A stretch of DNA of 64,000 nt from Erysipelothrix anatis (GTDB taxonomy: Bacteria > Bacillota_I > Bacilli_A > Erysipelotrichales > Erysipelotrichaceae): NCBI RefSeq assembly GCF_009828745.1, contig NZ_WTSX01000003.1:1-64000 (forward strand). The letters run 5' to 3'. Below the pieces are notes generated by a model, which made no database searches, was not told the origin of the DNA, and was given only the letters and a program-made list of their open reading frames with translations. The translations under genes and the position numbers were made by a program. Positions 43,599-52,547 of the stretch are shown here, one piece after another. Every line of letters starts with the position of its first letter. The first letter of the stretch is position 1.

Positions 43599-44159
43599 AT
43601 GAAATATAAAAAAACACTTATTGCAATCACAACATTTACTTTTGTATTTGTCGGTGCGTGGTTCTTATGGGGATCAAACAAACCAACTCAAGCTGAATTC
43701 TTAGCGAACTATCAACTGGAGTCTATGGATACTCAATCATTAGTGAATTACCTAGAATCCAACCCCAATAAACCAGCTGATTTACAAGCACAAATCTCCC
43801 CTTCAACTTTAAGCCTCCAGAATGATAAAGATAGTATCAATATTGATCTTGATAACGAAGACTTTTACCTCTCATTTGCACCCTATATGGAGCAAACACA
43901 TCCCTGCTTTAATCATGTTCCAACAGGTTGCCAAGGTGAACTACCCAAACGTGAATTCGAAGTTCTAGTAACCCAAGATAATGGCACGGTACTTTTCGAG
44001 GATACGGTGGAAACAGCGGCAAACGGTTTTGCAGGTATTTGGTTACCTCGTGATATTGAGGCAACCATCACAGTTACTTACTTTGACCAAAGTGCTACAA
44101 CCACATTCACAACACAAGATACAGACGGCACATGCCTCACCACACTTAAGTTAGTATAA
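43599..44159 (+). CDS. cueP: CueP-family copper-binding protein
   Basis: A 186-residue envelope protein with an N-terminal membrane or signal segment (about residues 7-23). CueP signatures are intact: HPCFNHVPTGCQGEL (two cysteines and two histidines), NGFAGIWLPRDI, and TDGTCLTTLKL (third cysteine). In Salmonella CueP binds periplasmic copper and can reduce Cu(II). Here it would act outside the membrane. Other copper genes are absent from the window, apart from the His-rich protein nearby. Confidence 0.92.
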   Translation: MKYKKTLIAITTFTFVFVGAWFLWGSNKPTQAEFLANYQLESMDTQSLVNYLESNPNKPADLQAQISPSTLSLQNDKDSINIDLDNEDFYLSFAPYMEQTHPCFNHVPTGCQGELPKREFEVLVTQDNGTVLFEDTVETAANGFAGIWLPRDIEATITVTYFDQSATTTFTTQDTDGTCLTTLKLV

Positions 44160-44160
44160 A

Positions 44161-44186
44161 AAAAAGACTCCGTCAGGAGCTTTTTT
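44161..44186. terminator. Terminator between cueP and uppP
   Basis: A stem AAAAGACTCC / GGAGCTTTT (one bulge) with a GTCA loop is followed by a T-run. Confidence 0.75.
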
Positions 44187-45018
44187 ATTTGATTAATAGG
44201 AAATACGCGAGTACGATGAGTCCCAAGACAATGCGGTAGTATCCAAAGACTTTGAAATCGTTCTTTTTGATATATCCAAGTAAAAGTTTAATGACAATCA
44301 CTGAGACGATAAATGCTGTTGCCATACCTGTAAAGAGGATAATATACTCCATTAATGTAAAGTTGAATCCTATTTTTACAATCTTGAGTAAACTTGCACC
44401 AAACATGACAGGAATTGACATGAAGAAAGTAAACTCCGCTGCGACAACACGTGACACGCCAATGAGCAATGCCCCAACGATCGTTGCCCCTGAACGTGAT
44501 GTTCCTGGGAAGACGGCTGCGATTAATTGGAAAAGTCCAATAATCATTGCTGTTTGGTACGTAATCTGTGAGATCTTCGTAACTTTAGGTTTACGACCTA
44601 CATTGCGATTTTCCACCACAATGAAGAAAATTCCGAATAGAATGAGCATGATAGCAACCGTTACGGGATTGTAGAAGAGTGCTTCAAACACATCATCAAA
44701 TAAAATTCCAATAATTGCTGCAGGTAAACATGCAAAGACAATTTTCATCCACATTGACATAATTTCTGGTTCAACGTGTAGTTTTCCATTTTTAGATTTA
44801 AACGGATTCAGCTTATGCCAGTAGATTAATACAACGGCCAATACTGCCCCCAACTGAATTACCACCAAGAATAAACTCATAAACTCAGGTGATACGTTTA
44901 ATTTTAAAAATTCATCAACGAGAATCATATGACCTGTACTACTGATTGGCAACCATTCAGTAACACCTTCCACAATTCCCAAGAAGATGGCTTTTAAAAT
45001 TTCGATAATATATTCCAT
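44185..45018 (-). CDS. uppP: Undecaprenyl-diphosphatase (BacA type)
   Basis: A 277-residue membrane enzyme. The two family motifs are intact: EGVTEWLPISSTGHM near residue 17 and PGTSRSGATIVGALL near residue 168. It dephosphorylates undecaprenyl pyrophosphate to recycle the carrier lipid used for wall, teichoic-acid and capsule synthesis; raised dosage gives bacitracin resistance. It is monocistronic. Confidence 0.97.
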   Translation of the reverse strand: MEYIIEILKAIFLGIVEGVTEWLPISSTGHMILVDEFLKLNVSPEFMSLFLVVIQLGAVLAVVLIYWHKLNPFKSKNGKLHVEPEIMSMWMKIVFACLPAAIIGILFDDVFEALFYNPVTVAIMLILFGIFFIVVENRNVGRKPKVTKISQITYQTAMIIGLFQLIAAVFPGTSRSGATIVGALLIGVSRVVAAEFTFFMSIPVMFGASLLKIVKIGFNFTLMEYIILFTGMATAFIVSVIVIKLLLGYIKKNDFKVFGYYRIVLGLIVLAYFLLIK

Positions 45019-45105
45019 ATTGCCTCCTGGTAATTTCCATACTTCGTTATTTTACCATATATTTAGAATCAGTTCCTTGCTTCACTTGAAATTTCGTGGA
45101 AACTT

Positions 45106-45137
45106 AAAACATGACGCCCTATCAGCGTCATGTTTTT
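45106..45137 (-). terminator. Terminator after the FUSC-like gene
   Basis: A 12-bp stem AAAACATGACGC / GCGTCATGTTTT with a 7-nt loop lies 25 bases beyond the FUSC-like gene. Confidence 0.85.
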
Positions 45138-45161
45138 ATTGTAATGTGAATATTCTGAGTT

Positions 45162-45662
45162 TTATTTGTGTGTCACTTGCTTAGGCTGAATCTGGCTATT
45201 AACAATTAAGGAAACAATAATTCCAATCACCGTTTCCACAACACGCGATACCATGTAAATCAACATACCATCAAGACTTTGGTTGTGTGACATGAGGACT
45301 GAAAGCACCAAAATCGCTGACATTGAGGTTGCATATTCGCTAAAATTCAACACTTTCGCCATTGTCATGTCTCCAAAAAGCACCAATGTTACAAGTAAAA
45401 TATACGGCATTGTATTGGGACGTATGCCAAAGTAAAATGTTGTTACCAGAAAAACACCACCCAAAGTCCCTCCAAAAACAGTTCCTTTCACACGGTTTAT
45501 TCCATGCGTAACGGAATGCTCTGGTGTTGTTTTCATTATCAATACAGCCGCAATCGCTGCATAAAAGGGCGTATCATAACCAACCATATAAGCAATGATT
45601 AAACAAATAAAAACTGCAATGGTTGTTTTCACAATCCGGAGTCCGGGAATATACTTTTTCAT
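45162..45662 (-). CDS. FUSC/aromatic-acid-exporter-like membrane protein
   Basis: A 166-residue protein with four to five membrane helices. GLRIVKTTIAVFICLIIAYM, then PFYAAIAAVLIMKTTPEHSV and GTVFGGTLGGVFLV match the N-terminal membrane half of the FUSC/ArAE (YgaE/YqjA-like) family. The long cytoplasmic domain of full exporters is missing; short forms of this kind are common in Firmicutes. The substrate is unknown. Confidence 0.8.
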   Translation of the reverse strand: MKKYIPGLRIVKTTIAVFICLIIAYMVGYDTPFYAAIAAVLIMKTTPEHSVTHGINRVKGTVFGGTLGGVFLVTTFYFGIRPNTMPYILLVTLVLFGDMTMAKVLNFSEYATSMSAILVLSVLMSHNQSLDGMLIYMVSRVVETVIGIIVSLIVNSQIQPKQVTHK

Positions 45663-45722
45663 AGATGCACCTCGTTAATACTAGTATACCACAACCTTTT
45701 TTTGACTTAGTGCCATTTGGAC

Positions 45723-45752
45723 AAAAAAGGCAGGTTTCCCTGCTTTCCTTTT
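45723..45752 (-). terminator. Terminator after the pyruvate oxidase gene
   Basis: A stem AAAAGGCAGG / CCTGCTTT with a TTTC loop and a following run of Ts on the minus strand. Confidence 0.7.
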
Positions 45753-47483
45753 TTAATTCAAATCTTTTAGTATTTCACGTAACACTGGCATCCCAAAGAC
45801 TTCATATTTTTCTTTAAATGTCGCCACTTCTTCTTTCGAATACAAAGACTCATCCAGAACAATAGCATGAGCCGGAAGGTGACGTACATTTGCAACCTTT
45901 ACGTCAATTATCACCGGAACTTGAGTACCTTTCGACTTCGTGAGTGCATCCATAAGTTCATCGTATGTTTCGACATGATAACCCACACCACCGCATGCTT
46001 CCGCAAATTTGGCATAATCCATTGGTGTTAAATCAACACCAAGGGTATCGTTGTTTTCCATTTCTTGGGCAACTTGTATGAAGCCATACGATTCATTACA
46101 AATAACAATATTTACCATTGGCAAGTTATATTTTAACTGAGTCATGTATTCTTGCATCATCATTGCAAATGCACCATCACCACTTAGGGTGTAAACTTCA
46201 CGTTCGGGATAACTAAGACGCGCTGCAATCCCGCCTGGTGTTCCTATCCCCATCGTTGCAAAGATACCTGAAGTCGTAAGTTTTTGTTTTCCTGTAAACA
46301 TGAGTTCACGGGATGACAAGATAACATTATTCCCAACATCAACAATAAATATCGCATCATCATCCGCAGTTTCATTCAACGCTTTCATTATCGGTTCTGG
46401 ACGCATCGGAACCGATAGATCATTTTCAAAATGATGAATCCAGTCTAACCAATTCTTTCGGTTAATTTGATTTGCTTTCAACCATTGAGTTGGTGCTATT
46501 GCCTGTCCTTTTTCAATAATCTCGCGCATCACTGCCTTAGAGTCTCCAAGTATCCCCACCGTAGCAGGTAAACGTTTCCCAATTGTTTTGGGATCAATAT
46601 TGATTTGAATGGATTTGATATCTTGGGGGAACATTTCACGCCCAAAAGGATACTCTGCCCCTACCATCACAATTAAATCGGTATCTTGAATCGCTTCATT
46701 GGATGACTTTGAACCCAATCGCCCTAATTGTCCCATCATGTTAGGATGCGCATCAGGCATTGCACCTTTACCTAAAAATGTGAGGACAACGGGCATCGCA
46801 AATTTTTCAGAGAGTTCACGTAACTCATCTTGAGCGTGATGCGTTCCCCGTCCTGCAAATATAACAGGACGCTTCGCTTCTTGAATTAAGTGCACTGCTT
46901 TATCAATATCAACCGCACGATGTTGGGGATATGCTTTTTCAAATGCATTGGCACTAGAAATATAGTTATCGTCAATTTCTGTGTAACCTACATCGACGGG
47001 AACATGGACGATGGCTACACCGTTTTCGCGATATGCAGTCCGAATCGCATTATCAATTACAAAGGGCAATTGTTCTGCCTCCGTAACAAATCGATTAAAT
47101 ACAGACACATCGGAATAGAGCGGTACGGGATCCATCTCTTGGAAATAATCCGTTCCTAAATTACGAGTATGCGTCGAACCCGTGATGACCAACATCGCAA
47201 CACGATCAAATTTGGCATCGTACATACCATTAATTAAGTGTGTATGACCTGGACCACCTGATCCAAAACATACACCAATTTTCCCTGTTAGTTTCGCATC
47301 AACACTTGCGGCAAGGGCACCCGCTTCTTCATGTCGAACTTGAATATATTGTAATTTGTCTTCGTAAATTTTTAAGGCACGCATTAATGAATTCGTTGAA
47401 CTTCCGGGAATACCGTAAATGTGATCAACGCCCCATTCTGTTAATATCCGTACCATTGCTTCTGCTGCTTGAATTTTTTTCAT
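45753..47483 (-). CDS. spxB: Pyruvate oxidase
   Basis: A 576-residue thiamine-diphosphate flavoenzyme. The N-terminal TPP domain has the catalytic Glu in VRHEEAGALAA. The central FAD domain and the C-terminal TPP-binding motif GDGAFAMMMQEYMTQLKYNL...CN follow. The whole matches SpxB/Pox of lactic acid bacteria: pyruvate + phosphate + O2 gives acetyl phosphate, CO2 and hydrogen peroxide. Acetolactate synthase is the main alternative; the length and motif spacing favour pyruvate oxidase. It is monocistronic. Confidence 0.9.
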   Translation of the reverse strand: MKKIQAAEAMVRILTEWGVDHIYGIPGSSTNSLMRALKIYEDKLQYIQVRHEEAGALAASVDAKLTGKIGVCFGSGGPGHTHLINGMYDAKFDRVAMLVITGSTHTRNLGTDYFQEMDPVPLYSDVSVFNRFVTEAEQLPFVIDNAIRTAYRENGVAIVHVPVDVGYTEIDDNYISSANAFEKAYPQHRAVDIDKAVHLIQEAKRPVIFAGRGTHHAQDELRELSEKFAMPVVLTFLGKGAMPDAHPNMMGQLGRLGSKSSNEAIQDTDLIVMVGAEYPFGREMFPQDIKSIQINIDPKTIGKRLPATVGILGDSKAVMREIIEKGQAIAPTQWLKANQINRKNWLDWIHHFENDLSVPMRPEPIMKALNETADDDAIFIVDVGNNVILSSRELMFTGKQKLTTSGIFATMGIGTPGGIAARLSYPEREVYTLSGDGAFAMMMQEYMTQLKYNLPMVNIVICNESYGFIQVAQEMENNDTLGVDLTPMDYAKFAEACGGVGYHVETYDELMDALTKSKGTQVPVIIDVKVANVRHLPAHAIVLDESLYSKEEVATFKEKYEVFGMPVLREILKDLN

Positions 47484-47610
47484 AAATTTGTTCCTCCTGA
47501 TAAAAGTATGGTATCAAAATATAGTGTTTTTAAATGACACATGTCCTTAACACCTTCATATAAGGCACAAACGTCATGTTTTCGTATAAGAACTCCCCCT
47601 TTCGGTAACA

Positions 47611-47632
47611 AAAAAAGACGCAATCGCGTCTT
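47611..47632 (-). terminator. Terminator after lemA
   Basis: A 7-bp stem AAGACGC / GCGTCTT with an AATC loop is followed on the minus strand by a T-run. It overlaps the lemA stop codon. Confidence 0.85.
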
Positions 47633-48158
47633 ACCAGTTTATGTGTGGATTATTTCGGCTTTGTGATTCTGCTTCAAAGAATGCGGCACGTTCACGCTTC
47701 GCAAGAAGATTAACAAGATTACCTGGAAACGTATCTATTGTTGAATTGAGCGCTTCAACTTTATGATTATATAAACGGCGAGCCGCTTGAATATGCTCCT
47801 CCGCATCCGTCAATCCACGTTGAAGATTAAGGAATTGTTGGTCCGCTTTAAGCTCAGGATAACTTTCAGCAAGGGCTAGCAATTGCGACTGGACCGCAAC
47901 AACATCTTGATCATATGCGGCACGATTGGTTACAGGAATCGTTCTTAAGGCAGCAACATCCTCAAAAATAGCACGCTCGTGGGAAGCATAGCCTTTTACC
48001 GTTTCCACAAGATTGGGAATTAAATTATAGCGTTTGGATAACGCAACATCCACACCCGAAGATGCTTCTAATACTTGGTTTGAGGATGAAACGATTGCAT
48101 TAAAAATATAGATCATCCAAGCACCAATCATTAATAAGATTACGCCTATAATTTCCAT
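47631..48158 (-). CDS. lemA: LemA-family membrane protein
   Basis: A 175-residue protein with one N-terminal membrane helix (about residues 3-20) and a long helical domain. LemA signatures are seen: VDVALSKRYNLIPNLVETVKGYA and NHKVEALNSTIDTFPGNLVNLL. Its function is not established; LemA genes often sit next to DUF3137 or TPM-domain genes, as here. AGGGGG precedes the ATG at 48158. It shares its start region with the stop of the DUF3137 gene. Confidence 0.93.
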   Translation of the reverse strand: MEIIGVILLMIGAWMIYIFNAIVSSSNQVLEASSGVDVALSKRYNLIPNLVETVKGYASHERAIFEDVAALRTIPVTNRAAYDQDVVAVQSQLLALAESYPELKADQQFLNLQRGLTDAEEHIQAARRLYNHKVEALNSTIDTFPGNLVNLLAKRERAAFFEAESQSRNNPHINW

Positions 48159-48160
48159 CA

Positions 48161-49084
48161 CTACCCCCTAAAGTATTCTTTGTTTTCCGTCAGTGTGTCG
48201 ATAATGTACTGAATGGTCGCAATTTCTTGAGCAATTTCTTTAACGTACCCTTCATCAACATCAGTATACACACTCGGTTCCATCACATCGTGTGATGAAT
48301 AAATTCCTAAATAAACAACGCCATCTTTTACAACCATACTTAATTCATAGCCCAAACGGGCACGAAACTCATTGATTTTTTCCATAAAATGGGGCGTAAA
48401 CACACGATACGCTTCTTGTTCATTATTGGTAAACGTTGCCCATTGTTTGTTGAAACGATCATCTTCAAATTTTATTTTGCGAGAATCGTCCGTACGTGGT
48501 CCATCTGTAAATTTATTGAACCAACCAGCATCGCGTATCCGAATATAACCTGTCGTATCTTTATGAAAATCAAACATAATAACTTGTCCATGGAAATATG
48601 TTTCCGTCGTTGACGTTTTTCCATTATTTGTAACATTTTCCGACAACACATCGGCACGCTCAAACGTAATGCCGTTATACTCACCCCGCACAAAGTCATT
48701 GGTTCTGTAGCGATTGCCCGTTTCCATAATTCCTAACTGTTGCATCGCATCCTGATCAAATCCTTGTGTTGGAACATAATCAACATTCGTAAAGGCTGTC
48801 TCAAATAAGGTTTTATTGACCAGAATTTTTGCTTTTTCTTTATAGACCCGAATCTTGGGTTGTACAAGAAAATTGGTGATTGCTAGAAGTATTAGCATCC
48901 AGATGATAAATGCAAACATTGCAAACGATGATGAACTCGGACTAAACGGATCTTTGGACCGTGTGTTTGATGCCAAAAGCATAAAAATCGTAACACCAAG
49001 CATCAAACCACCCGTCACAAAAAGTGTTCGAGTAACTTCATCTCGAAGCGGTTTTAGCTTTTTGTTGATCTCATCGATATTCAT
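48161..49084 (-). CDS. DUF3137-family membrane protein
   Basis: A 307-residue protein with two N-terminal membrane helices (about residues 18-38 and 48-68). A DUF3137 cytoplasmic domain (about 75-260) includes GEYNGITFERADV, FHGQVIMFDF and FNKQWATFTNNEQEAYRVFTP. Function unknown. It is translationally coupled to lemA and begins 18 bases after a HAD phosphatase gene. Confidence 0.88.
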   Translation of the reverse strand: MNIDEINKKLKPLRDEVTRTLFVTGGLMLGVTIFMLLASNTRSKDPFSPSSSSFAMFAFIIWMLILLAITNFLVQPKIRVYKEKAKILVNKTLFETAFTNVDYVPTQGFDQDAMQQLGIMETGNRYRTNDFVRGEYNGITFERADVLSENVTNNGKTSTTETYFHGQVIMFDFHKDTTGYIRIRDAGWFNKFTDGPRTDDSRKIKFEDDRFNKQWATFTNNEQEAYRVFTPHFMEKINEFRARLGYELSMVVKDGVVYLGIYSSHDVMEPSVYTDVDEGYVKEIAQEIATIQYIIDTLTENKEYFRG

Positions 49085-49102
49085 AGTTGGACCTCGTCTT
49101 CG

Positions 49103-49966
49103 TTATTTTGCTTCTTCTTGGTCTTCATAATGCAACACATTGAGGACCGCATCCATACTTATTTTATTGATAATGCTTTTGACCAAAAGGTCTAACTCTT
49201 GACCCCCACGGTAATCCGCTGCTGTAAAGTAACGAATACGGTGCTCGTTAATCATTCGGAAGACCTTTTCTTTATCTTTCGTCATTGGATTATAGACACC
49301 GACGGAGTGACCACCATTCATATTAACAAGACGCATGCATGGAATATCCGTATCGCTATCTCCAATATAAATCATATTCGTAAATGGAATACGATGCTCT
49401 CCTGGTTTGTAATAACTGTTTACTTCAGCATCGTTAACATCCAGAACGCCTTTTTCAATTCGAAATAAAAACTGTGTTTTATTCGTATAATTTATTGCTT
49501 GAGCTGGCCATACTGCGAGTCCATTCTCATCGTAAAAAAACGAACTTGCATAGATACGTTTGAACACACCTCTTTCGCCCAATACTGTACCTTCAATCAT
49601 TTCTTTTAATCCAGAAGAAATAATGTAATGCTCAATGTCGATACCCATAAGATCACCATATTGATCAATGCGATCAAACCATTGTTCTACGCCCGGAAAC
49701 AATTCAATTTTCGACCCATAATCGAGCAAACTCTCACGATTAAAGATATGTTTTCCTCGTGAAGCCTCCATCATTTTGTACATGTAGGACAAGTTGGTAT
49801 CCATTTCAAAAGTTTTGGCCATCTCATTGACTTCGGTCCAGAAGTCCTTAACATCATACCCAATCGACTGGATGAAGCCTTGGGCTTGCATATCATCAGG
49901 GGTTAACGTCTTATCAAAGTCATAGCAAATGGCTACAACTGGTCTATCTTCAGGTTTTCGTTTCAT
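49103..49966 (-). CDS. HAD-superfamily phosphatase (SerB-like)
   Basis: A 287-residue HAD hydrolase. Motif I is CYDFDKTLT (nucleophile D16, acid D18), motif II is IISSGL, and motif III/IV is IYIGDSDTDIPCM. The long cap insert (about residues 25-115) points to the SerB/phosphoethanolamine-phosphatase-like subfamily. The substrate is unknown. It leads a three-gene unit with DUF3137 and lemA. Confidence 0.88.
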   Translation of the reverse strand: MKRKPEDRPVVAICYDFDKTLTPDDMQAQGFIQSIGYDVKDFWTEVNEMAKTFEMDTNLSYMYKMMEASRGKHIFNRESLLDYGSKIELFPGVEQWFDRIDQYGDLMGIDIEHYIISSGLKEMIEGTVLGERGVFKRIYASSFFYDENGLAVWPAQAINYTNKTQFLFRIEKGVLDVNDAEVNSYYKPGEHRIPFTNMIYIGDSDTDIPCMRLVNMNGGHSVGVYNPMTKDKEKVFRMINEHRIRYFTAADYRGGQELDLLVKSIINKISMDAVLNVLHYEDQEEAK

Positions 49967-50020
49967 AGTTCACCTCTCTAGGTTTATTTTATCACTTTTT
50001 CACATTTTTCGATACTCTCG

Positions 50021-50044
50021 AAAAAGACTCGCTTTCGCGAGTCT
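50021..50044 (-). terminator. Terminator after the lipoprotein gene
   Basis: An 8-bp stem AGACTCGC / GCGAGTCT with a TTTC loop is followed on the minus strand by TTTTT. Confidence 0.85.
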
Positions 50045-50047
50045 ACT

Positions 50048-50806
50048 TTATGCTACTGGTTTAAATTTTCCGAAGTCCGGGAAATCTAATTTGACAGCGT
50101 CATCATAACCGTTATAAACAACCTTGACGTTTGTGGTCACTGTTTCGCCTTCAGACTCGACGGTCACCGCAACATCCAATGTTTTAAATTCAAATGTGTC
50201 AGAAATTGTCATATCAAATTTAACATCTTTGATCTTAACCGCTTCTGCTTCCGGAACATTCATAGCTTCTTCCATCGCTTTCACAACTTCGGTTTCCATA
50301 CCTGTTACTGTAAAGGTATAGCCATCCGCTGTCTTAGTTGCAATCATTCCATTGAGCGACTCTTCAGTGAACTTAAACTCATTTAAATCTGTTAGGTTCA
50401 TTAAGTTAGATAATTGGCTAAACTCATTATTTGATGCAACCTCATTAATTTTAAACTTCACCGGTTCTGACATTGGGTTTTCAATATATCCAACACCATC
50501 TTTGGCGTACATTTTTGATTCCATATTAATGTCGTTTTTACCGATTTTAAAGGTTGCAATGAATTGTAAATCTTGGGCACCTTCAAAATTTTTATTTCCT
50601 GCATACGTTGCGGATCCTGTTAAGGTTTCTTTAACATCACCAAGATTTATTTGAAAATCTGTAGATGCTGTTACGTCAATTAATTCGTGGGAGCGATGAT
50701 TTTCGAGAGCTTTGTTGAAGACTTCGACTTTATTGAAGTCTGCGGGTTTTGCGCTGCATCCTGCAAGTGCAAGTCCGACTAATAATAATGCCATTATTTT
50801 TTTCAT
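50048..50806 (-). CDS. Lipoprotein of unknown function
   Basis: A 252-residue lipoprotein: hydrophobic signal and lipobox LALAGC near residue 19. The mature part is a long beta-rich domain with alternating Thr, Lys and Glu, of the type seen in LppX/LprG-like or DUF6612-like Firmicutes lipoproteins. The family is uncertain. GGAGG lies upstream of two candidate ATGs (50815, 50806); MKK... at 50806 fits a signal peptide best. It is monocistronic with its own terminator. Confidence 0.75.
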   Translation of the reverse strand: MKKIMALLLVGLALAGCSAKPADFNKVEVFNKALENHRSHELIDVTASTDFQINLGDVKETLTGSATYAGNKNFEGAQDLQFIATFKIGKNDINMESKMYAKDGVGYIENPMSEPVKFKINEVASNNEFSQLSNLMNLTDLNEFKFTEESLNGMIATKTADGYTFTVTGMETEVVKAMEEAMNVPEAEAVKIKDVKFDMTISDTFEFKTLDVAVTVESEGETVTTNVKVVYNGYDDAVKLDFPDFGKFKPVA

Positions 50807-50884
50807 ATTGAGCATTACCTCCTGTATGACTAGTATACGCTTCTTGGCGTTGGCGTACGCGAACAAAAATGTCACTTAACGACA

Positions 50885-50912
50885 TAAAAAAACCCTTGAT
50901 AACTCAAGGGTT
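50885..50912 (-). terminator. Terminator after the 189-residue protein gene
   Basis: A 9-bp stem AACCCTTGA / TCAAGGGTT is followed on the minus strand by seven Ts, overlapping the stop codon. Confidence 0.85.
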
Positions 50913-51480
50913 AATGTATCGATTGATTGCGTTCTGTGAAGCCATCGAGATACCATGCTGCATAAGCAACATCTCGATCTCCCATTTTTATGATTGCATA
51001 TGGATTGTATCCAACTTCGATTAGGCGTTCTTTTTTGTACAAAAAGTCAGCCTCGTTGTCACAGAAAATATAACTGTGATGAACATTGCGATCAATTGTA
51101 CGGATAAACTCTGTAAAGATTTGCGTTACGCGTTCTAAGTCTTCAAATGTTCGATCATGAAACACATCACGATCGCTTATTTCAAATTTCAAGACTGTCA
51201 CGGTACCTTCGTTAGACATTGATAACCGTGCCTCATAGACCTCATTTCCCAAAATTAGTTCCATATCTGCATAAGCGGTACGGTACGATAAGCCTTCAAT
51301 CATCTCATTCAGTTTTCCTTCAAAAGAATCTGTACGCCAATCATCTGTATTGCCCTCGTGCGGGTAGGTTAGCATAATATTATCTGCATACTCATTTAAT
51401 AGGTCCAACGTATTTTCCACTTCAATCATGAGGTTATCATCATTCTCAATTACAATTCCTAATCCAATAAATGTATCCAT
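50911..51480 (-). CDS. Unknown acidic protein
   Basis: A 189-residue acidic protein with no signal or membrane segment. It has a mixed alpha/beta pattern, a DRDV repeat-like pair (SDRDVFHD and GDRDVAYA), and an aromatic C-terminus. I recognise no family. The size and acidity recall polymorphic-toxin immunity proteins, but no toxin is adjacent. The ATG at 51480 follows GAGG. It is monocistronic. Confidence 0.65.
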   Translation of the reverse strand: MDTFIGLGIVIENDDNLMIEVENTLDLLNEYADNIMLTYPHEGNTDDWRTDSFEGKLNEMIEGLSYRTAYADMELILGNEVYEARLSMSNEGTVTVLKFEISDRDVFHDRTFEDLERVTQIFTEFIRTIDRNVHHSYIFCDNEADFLYKKERLIEVGYNPYAIIKMGDRDVAYAAWYLDGFTERNQSIH

Positions 51481-51551
51481 CATCAATCCTCATTTCTACT
51501 CAAAGCATTATATCACGCTTTAAGTTTATCCCCAATTAAAATACTTGGAGT

Positions 51552-52535
51552 TTAACGAATTTCGTTTGGACTTTCATTTGTTGTGTTGAATGATTTTAAA
51601 GATGCAAGTGCCACTTCGACCATATCAGACACCGCTTGATCTGTATAGAATGCTGAATGTGGAGTTACGATGACATTCTTGTGACTGTTAAGAATCGCAA
51701 GGTGGTGGTTTGCATATGTTTTATTTCGTAAGTCTGTATGGACTATTCCAATTTCATTGGGGAAGACATCCAATCCACAAGCACCAACATGACCCGATTC
51801 AATACTTTCAATTAAAGCATCCGTATCAATGAGTTCAGCACGTGCACAGTTAATAATTGCGACACCTGGTTTTGTCATTGCTAATGTTTCTTTGTTGATA
51901 AGGTGGTATGTACTATCAAGTAATGGTGTATGAAGTGTAATAACATCTGCTTCTTGAAGTAATGTTTCTAATGGTACATAGCTTACTTTATCTTTAATTG
52001 ATGCATTTTCATAAACATCATATGCTAAAATTCGACCATTGAATCCGCTTAAGTTTTCAACAACTGCTGCACCAATGCGTCCTGTTCCAACAACACCAAA
52101 TGTTAAGTTGTGCATCTCTTTTCCTTGAAGTCCTGCTAATGAATGGTCATGTGCAGCACCACGTAGCATCATTGTTTTCATGTTGCGAATCGACATCAAG
52201 ATAAGCATTACGGTAAAGTCCGCAACACAGTATGGTGAATAGGTTGCATTTGAAAAGCGAAGTCCAAGTTCTTTGAGTGCTTCCATATCGACATTGTTGA
52301 AGCCTGCACTTCGTGATGCTAAGAATTTAACGCCGTTTGCTTTTAAGGCTTCAAGCACAGGGCGGCTTGCATCACAGTTTCCTAAAAATGTGACTGCTTC
52401 AAAGCCTTCACTTTGTGCGACATTACTCATGCCTAATTGTTCATTAATATATGTTATTTCGAGTCCCATCGATGCCTCAAATTGGTGAAATGCAGCGATC
52501 TCATCGGGACGGACTGCGTATGCTAAAATTTTCAT
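51552..52535 (-). CDS. D-2-hydroxyacid dehydrogenase (D-lactate dehydrogenase-like)
   Basis: A 327-residue NAD-dependent enzyme. The Rossmann motif is GVVGTGRIGAAVVENL; the catalytic residues lie in INCARAELID (Arg), GCGLDVF-type GACGLDVFPNE (Glu) and VTPHSAFYT (His). These fit D-lactate/D-hydroxyisocaproate dehydrogenases (LdhA/VanH group). It starts 12 bases after the PfoR-like transporter gene, so both are controlled by the MerR-type promoter at 53616-53646. Confidence 0.92.
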   Translation of the reverse strand: MKILAYAVRPDEIAAFHQFEASMGLEITYINEQLGMSNVAQSEGFEAVTFLGNCDASRPVLEALKANGVKFLASRSAGFNNVDMEALKELGLRFSNATYSPYCVADFTVMLILMSIRNMKTMMLRGAAHDHSLAGLQGKEMHNLTFGVVGTGRIGAAVVENLSGFNGRILAYDVYENASIKDKVSYVPLETLLQEADVITLHTPLLDSTYHLINKETLAMTKPGVAIINCARAELIDTDALIESIESGHVGACGLDVFPNEIGIVHTDLRNKTYANHHLAILNSHKNVIVTPHSAFYTDQAVSDMVEVALASLKSFNTTNESPNEIR

Positions 52536-52547
52536 GTTTTTATCTCC

